NCBI RefSeq assembly: GCF_002776525.5
Contig: NC_045439.1
Location: 154,219,330-154,283,329 of the forward strand
Origin: Piliocolobus tephrosceles
Lineage: Eukaryota > Chordata > Mammalia > Primates > Cercopithecidae
DNA: 64,000 nucleotides
Direction: 5' to 3'
Part shown: piece after piece, positions 60,048 to 64,000 of the stretch
Position numbering within the stretch: position 1 is the first letter of the stretch
Layout: each line of letters begins with the position of its first letter
Made by a program: the position numbers and the translations under genes
The notes under the pieces: generated by a model
Databases searched by the model: none
Seen by the model: only the letters and a program-made list of their open reading frames with translations
What the model was told of the DNA's origin: nothing

Positions 60048-60365
60048 AAAGGTTTTTCATTGGCTAGGTGCGGTGGCTCATATCTGTAATCCCAGCCCTT
60101 TGGGAGGCTGAGGCGGGCAGATCACGAGGTCAGGAGATCGAGACCATCCTGGCTAACATGGTGAAACCCCATCTCTACTAAAAATACAAAAAATTTTCCA
60201 GGCATGGTGGCATACGTCTGTGGTCCCAGCTACTTGGGAGGCTGAGGCAGGAGAATCACTTCAACCCGGGAGGCGGAGGTTGCAGTGAGCTGAGATTGCG
60301 TCACTGCACTCCAGCCTGGGTGACAGAGCAAGACTCTGTCTCTCAAAAAAAAAAAGGTTTTTCAT
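60048..60365 (+). mobile_element. AluY/S element with target duplication, nested in L1M
   Basis: AAAGGTTTTTCAT at 60048-60060 and 60353-60365 flanks the copy exactly. Confidence 0.9.
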
Positions 60366-60736
60366 CAACTTTGGGAAGTTTTCAGGTATTATTTTTCTTC
60401 TTTTTCTTTTTAAGGGACAGGATCTTGCTCTGTCCCCCAGGCTTCAGTGCACTGGCGCAATCATAGCTCACTGCAGCCTCAAACTCCCAGGTCAGCTGAT
60501 CCTCTCACCTCAACCTCCTGAGTAGCTGGGACAACGGATGTACACCACCATACCTGGCTAATTTTTATCTTTTTCGTGGAGATAGGGTCTTGCTATGTTG
60601 CCTAGGCTGGTCTCGAACTCCTGGCCTCAAGCAGTCCTTCTGCCTTGGCTTCCTAAAGTGCTGGGATTACAGAAGTGAGCCATGGTGCCAGGCCCACCCG
60701 TTATTTTCGACTATTTTATTTTCCTGTGATAGGTGA

Positions 60737-61440
60737 TTTTTGTCTTCCAAAATTTTTGATATGTTTAAATTCTAATCTGCAGTATCTGTGAGTGTGATCT
60801 TACTTGGAAATAGGTTCTTTGCAGAGGTAATCAAAGATAAAACAAGGTCTTACTGGATTAAGGTAGGCCGTAATCCAGTATAACTCATGTCCCTGTAAGA
60901 ATGGAGAAGATACACACCCGTAGAGGAGAAGATGCCATGTGAAAATGGCAAAAGAAGGAATGCTAAGGATGCCAGCAACCACTAAGAAGCTGGAGAACAT
61001 CATGGAACAGATTCTCCCTCAGAAGTTCCAGGAAGAGCCAACCCTACCAATACCCAGATTTCAGACTTCTAGCCTCCAGAACTGAGAGAGAAAAACGTTT
61101 CTGTGGTTTTAAGCCATCTAATTTGTGATACTTTGTTATGACAGCTGTAGGAAAGTAATACAGATCTTGGGACCAGGAAATGGGGTGCTGCTCTAACAAA
61201 TACCTAAAAGTATGGAAGTGGCTTTGGAATTGTGTAGTGAGTAGAAGCTGGAAGAATTTTAAGGTGCATGATAGAAGCAGCCTGGGTTGTCCCGAAGATA
61301 CTGTTGGTAGAAATATGGACATTAAAAGAGACTCCAGGTAGGTCTCAGATGGAAATGAGGAACATGTTACTGGATACTAGAAGAAAAGCATGCCTTGTTT
61401 GAAAGTGGCAGAGAATTTGGCTGAATTATGTTCTATGTAC
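60737..61440 (+). repeat. MaLR relic: MLT1-like LTR plus start of internal region
   Basis: The LTR part ends TTTGTTATGACAGCTGTAGG then AAAGTAATACA near 61162. Text like that of MaLR internal regions follows (AACAAATACCTAAAAGTATG, GTCTCAGATGGAAATGAGGA), so this is a 5' LTR with part of its body, the rest lost. It has no coding capacity. Confidence 0.65.
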
Positions 61441-62518
61441 AGTTCCCATATGTATGTGTAAGGGGCCGTCGTCTCTCCTGTTTGGAGAATGACATAGAGT
61501 TATCATGACAATTCTTATTATTAGGAAGTTGATTCATTTTTTTTATTTCATGTTTTCATTTTCATTCTGCAGAGCAGGTGAAGTCAAAACAACCCTTGCC
61601 TATTGGAAAAGCTGTAAAACATTAAGCTACTCTTTCTAGTTGGGAATCTCAATTTGTTTTAAATGGATTTGTGTGTCTGTGTGTGTCATTGGACAAGATA
61701 ATAGCTCGGCAGTGGTTTGATTATATAATAGGTCTTCAGCTTATTAATCTAATTGGATTCCTGTTAATCTCTGAACAGTGCAACCAGTGACCATTGTCCA
61801 GGTATGAAATACTACAGCGAAAACCACCAGACTGATTTTGTAACGATATTTATATGAAAATGATGCCTTTATCTTTACAGTTTTCACCTTGTTTTCTGAT
61901 CAGTATTTTATTTGCTCTCTTCTTTTTCTCCATATTGAGGCTTTGCCTATTTTTATTTTGTCTCAGATCTTTGCACAATGAACCTATAAAATCTCTAGTT
62001 TTTAAGATACATCTTTCAGTTACATCGAATGTCTTCTAAACTTTTTTATTATTATTCCTTCTTACTACTCTCTTGTGAATGAAGGCTAATGACAGCTCTG
62101 TTTGTCTCTGCATTTGGGTCCGGGTAATGAGATCCTTGTTCAGTAGTTCTTCTAATTTGGGGACTGGTGAGTCATTCATATGCACAAGGATCAGCCTATT
62201 ATAAACATTTGGCAGGACCATTAATTTGGTCTAGGTCTCCCACTTGCCATTTCGGTGCTTGTGTCACTGCATTAATAGTTCCTTAGGTGTTTCAGATCAT
62301 AATCCTCTTTTAGATCAAGGTACTTATTTTGCCCAGGTTTACATTTTTGCCATGTGTTATAGCTATGTTCAGAGGTTTTATAGGTTTTATACTAACTGGA
62401 GAAGCCTTTCTCAACTCTGTTGACCCAATGGGCCAACAAAAGAATATTGAATTTTCCCAGACAGAACCCTGCCGGTGTTTTCAGGTCTAGTTCTGTCCTG
62501 CAGATTCTCATCAGTTAC
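61441..62518. other. AVEN intron 1, nothing recognised
   Basis: Unique, AT-rich sequence. Confidence 0.45.
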
Positions 62519-62849
62519 AAGGCTATTTTTTTTTTTATTTAATTTTTTTTTTTTTTTGAGATGGAGTCTGGCTCTGTCGCCCAGGCTGGAGTGCAATGGC
62601 ATGATCTCAGCTCACTGCAAGCTCTGCCTCCCAGGTTCATGCCATTCTCCTGCCTCAGCCTCCCGAGTAGCTGGTAGTACAGGCGCCCACCACCACGCCC
62701 GGCTAATTTTTTGTAGTTTTGGTAGAGGCGGGGTTTCACTGTGTTAGCCAGGATGGTCTCGATCTACTGACCTCATGATCCGCCCGCCTCAGCCTCCCAA
62801 AGTGCTAGGATTACAGGCGTGAGCCACCGTGCCCGGCTAAGGCTATTTT
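62519..62849 (-). mobile_element. AluY-like element with target duplication
   Basis: AAGGCTATTTT at 62519-62529 and 62839-62849. Confidence 0.9.
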
Positions 62850-63067
62850 CTGCAGAATGTTCCTGGTATTTGTTATTTGCATAGCAGATTCTATTGTATA
62901 TGTTTAATCTGCCAGCATCTTTTGATTCTCAGAAACTTGCAGGAATGCTCTAGTTTTCAGGCAGCCTTTGCAGTCCCTAGATCGTAATGTAGAATGCCAT
63001 CTTTTTGTTTTGACAGGGAGGCTTTATGATGATATTTGAGGGCTGAAAGTGATCTTGAAAGGCCAAT

Positions 63068-63398
63068 TAGTCTATTATTTCTTTTTTTTTTTTTTTTTTT
63101 TTTTGAGACGGAGTCTCCCTCTGTCGCCCACGCTGGGGTGCAGTGGCCGGATCTCAGCTCACTGCAAGCTCCGCCTCCTGGGTTTATGCCATTCTCCTGC
63201 CTCAGCCTCTGGAGTAGCTGGGACCACAGGCGCCCGCCACCTCGCCCGGCTAGTTTTTTGTATTTTTTAGTAGAGACGGGGTTTCACCATGTTAGCCAGG
63301 ATGGTCTCGATCTCGTGACCTTGTGATGCACCCGTCTCGGCCTCCCAAAGTGCTGGGATTACAGGCTTGAGCCACCGCGCCCGGCCCTAGTCTATTAT
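63068..63398 (-). mobile_element. Young Alu, AluYRa-like, with target duplication
   Basis: TAGTCTATTAT at 63068-63078 and 63388-63398. The tail is about 22 T. GTGGCCGGATCTCAGC and CAGGCTTGAGCC are the reverse of the lineage markers. Confidence 0.92.
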
Positions 63399-64000
63399 AT
63401 CATGAAAGTGTATGAAAGTTGATTCAAGTGAGGATTATTGACTAGTGTTAAATTTGTTAAGTGAATGGTTGGGGAACTAGAAATTTACAGTGGATCAAAT
63501 AACACTGCACAAGCAATTTCCTATATGAAGGAGGGAAGACGTATCTGTACAGTGGGTGAGTGGATCAGACTTCATTATCCAAACCCTGTGGCCCATCTTA
63601 GTTATTATATATAGTGCTTATGTTTGTTCAGCCATCTTATGTGATGTAACAAAGGGTTCAAAGCACCATCTGTGATGTATTTTAGCCAAAAATATTTAGC
63701 TTGACTCCATTGAGCACTTAAATTTTTAAGATTAGTTTATAGATAATATTGGAGATAAAAAAAATCTATAAATAATACCACGAGGAAGCAGCCAGACCTG
63801 GCCTGGCCTTGTGAATAAGTCAGTGTCATAAAAATAGGGACTGTGCTAGATTCAAAGAGACTTAAGGAATAAACAATTAGATACAGTTCCTGGTCCTGGA
63901 TTGGATACTGTCTTGGAAAAACCAGCTGTATAGGACATTCTTTGGGTTAGGGAAATTTGGAAATAGCCTGGGTGTTACATGAAATGAAATTTATTAAATG
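63399..64000. other. AVEN intron 1, nothing recognised
   Basis: AT-rich unique sequence to the window edge. Confidence 0.45.

Larger units (their letters stand above)
58790..60736 (-). mobile_element. Older L1 (L1M-type) fragment split by three Alus
   Basis: Read on the minus strand, ORF1-like text (the reverse of GTTCGTTGAGCTTCTTGG and CTTGGCTGACAGTTTTTTTC) precedes ORF2 start-region text (the reverse of TTAAAGTCTATTTTGTCTGA and AGTGAATCTCCTGTAGACAG). The gene order is right for L1. Heavily decayed. Alus at 58926-59195 (minus), 60062-60352 (plus) and 60400-60695 (minus) interrupt it. Confidence 0.7.

Noticed and set aside
1..64000. CRISPR array, prokaryotic operon or phage-like system
   Set aside because: The repeats are eukaryotic interspersed elements and microsatellites. 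Alu, L1, MIR and a CpG island show that this is mammalian nuclear DNA.

Overview
This window is primate nuclear DNA, most likely from an Old World monkey such as a macaque, baboon or guenon. Alu elements are very dense: about 55 copies or fragments in 64 kb. At least six young ones share bases I associate with the cercopithecoid AluYRa lineage (GATCCGGCC in the right arm, CTCAAGCCTG near the 5' end, GAGACGGGCGG). The two host genes match CHRM5 and AVEN, a gene pair that is adjacent and overlapping on human chromosome 15q14. The species call is an inference from repeats and recalled protein sequence, not a database match.

Layout. Positions 1-4081 hold downstream sequence and the probable 3' UTR of CHRM5. 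Positions 4082-5680 on the minus strand are the complete, intact, intronless coding exon of the muscarinic M5 receptor (532 aa), with a candidate splice acceptor just upstream of its ATG. Positions 5.7-29 kb are non-coding and repeat-rich. This part contains one near full-length but dead L1 on the minus strand (about 13.34-21.78 kb), interrupted by five Alus. A CpG island at about 29.27-30.13 kb holds the AVEN promoter and first coding exon on the plus strand (ATG 29516, splice donor after 29764, 83 codons). From 29765 to the end is AVEN intron 1: Alus, MIR and L2 remnants, a Tigger-type DNA transposon, MaLR and ERVL LTR relics, older L1 pieces and a U6-L1 chimeric retrocopy.

How the genes relate. 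AVEN (plus strand) and CHRM5 (minus strand) point away from each other as coding exons, about 24 kb apart. In human, the untranslated 5' exons of CHRM5 lie inside the AVEN gene, so the CHRM5 primary transcript would cross the AVEN promoter and exon 1 in antisense. No CHRM5 5' UTR exon could be placed here from sequence alone.

I found no undescribed gene system. The observations most worth checking are the U6-L1 chimera at 49.19-49.54 kb, the antisense gene overlap, the L1 5' UTR with a 265-bp tandem period, an unidentified 108-bp insert inside an Alu, a GGC triplet run next to AVEN exon 1, an inverted MER20 pair, and an unassigned dispersed repeat pair at 53.4 and 57.1 kb. Repeat family names are recalled from consensus patterns and should be confirmed with RepeatMasker.
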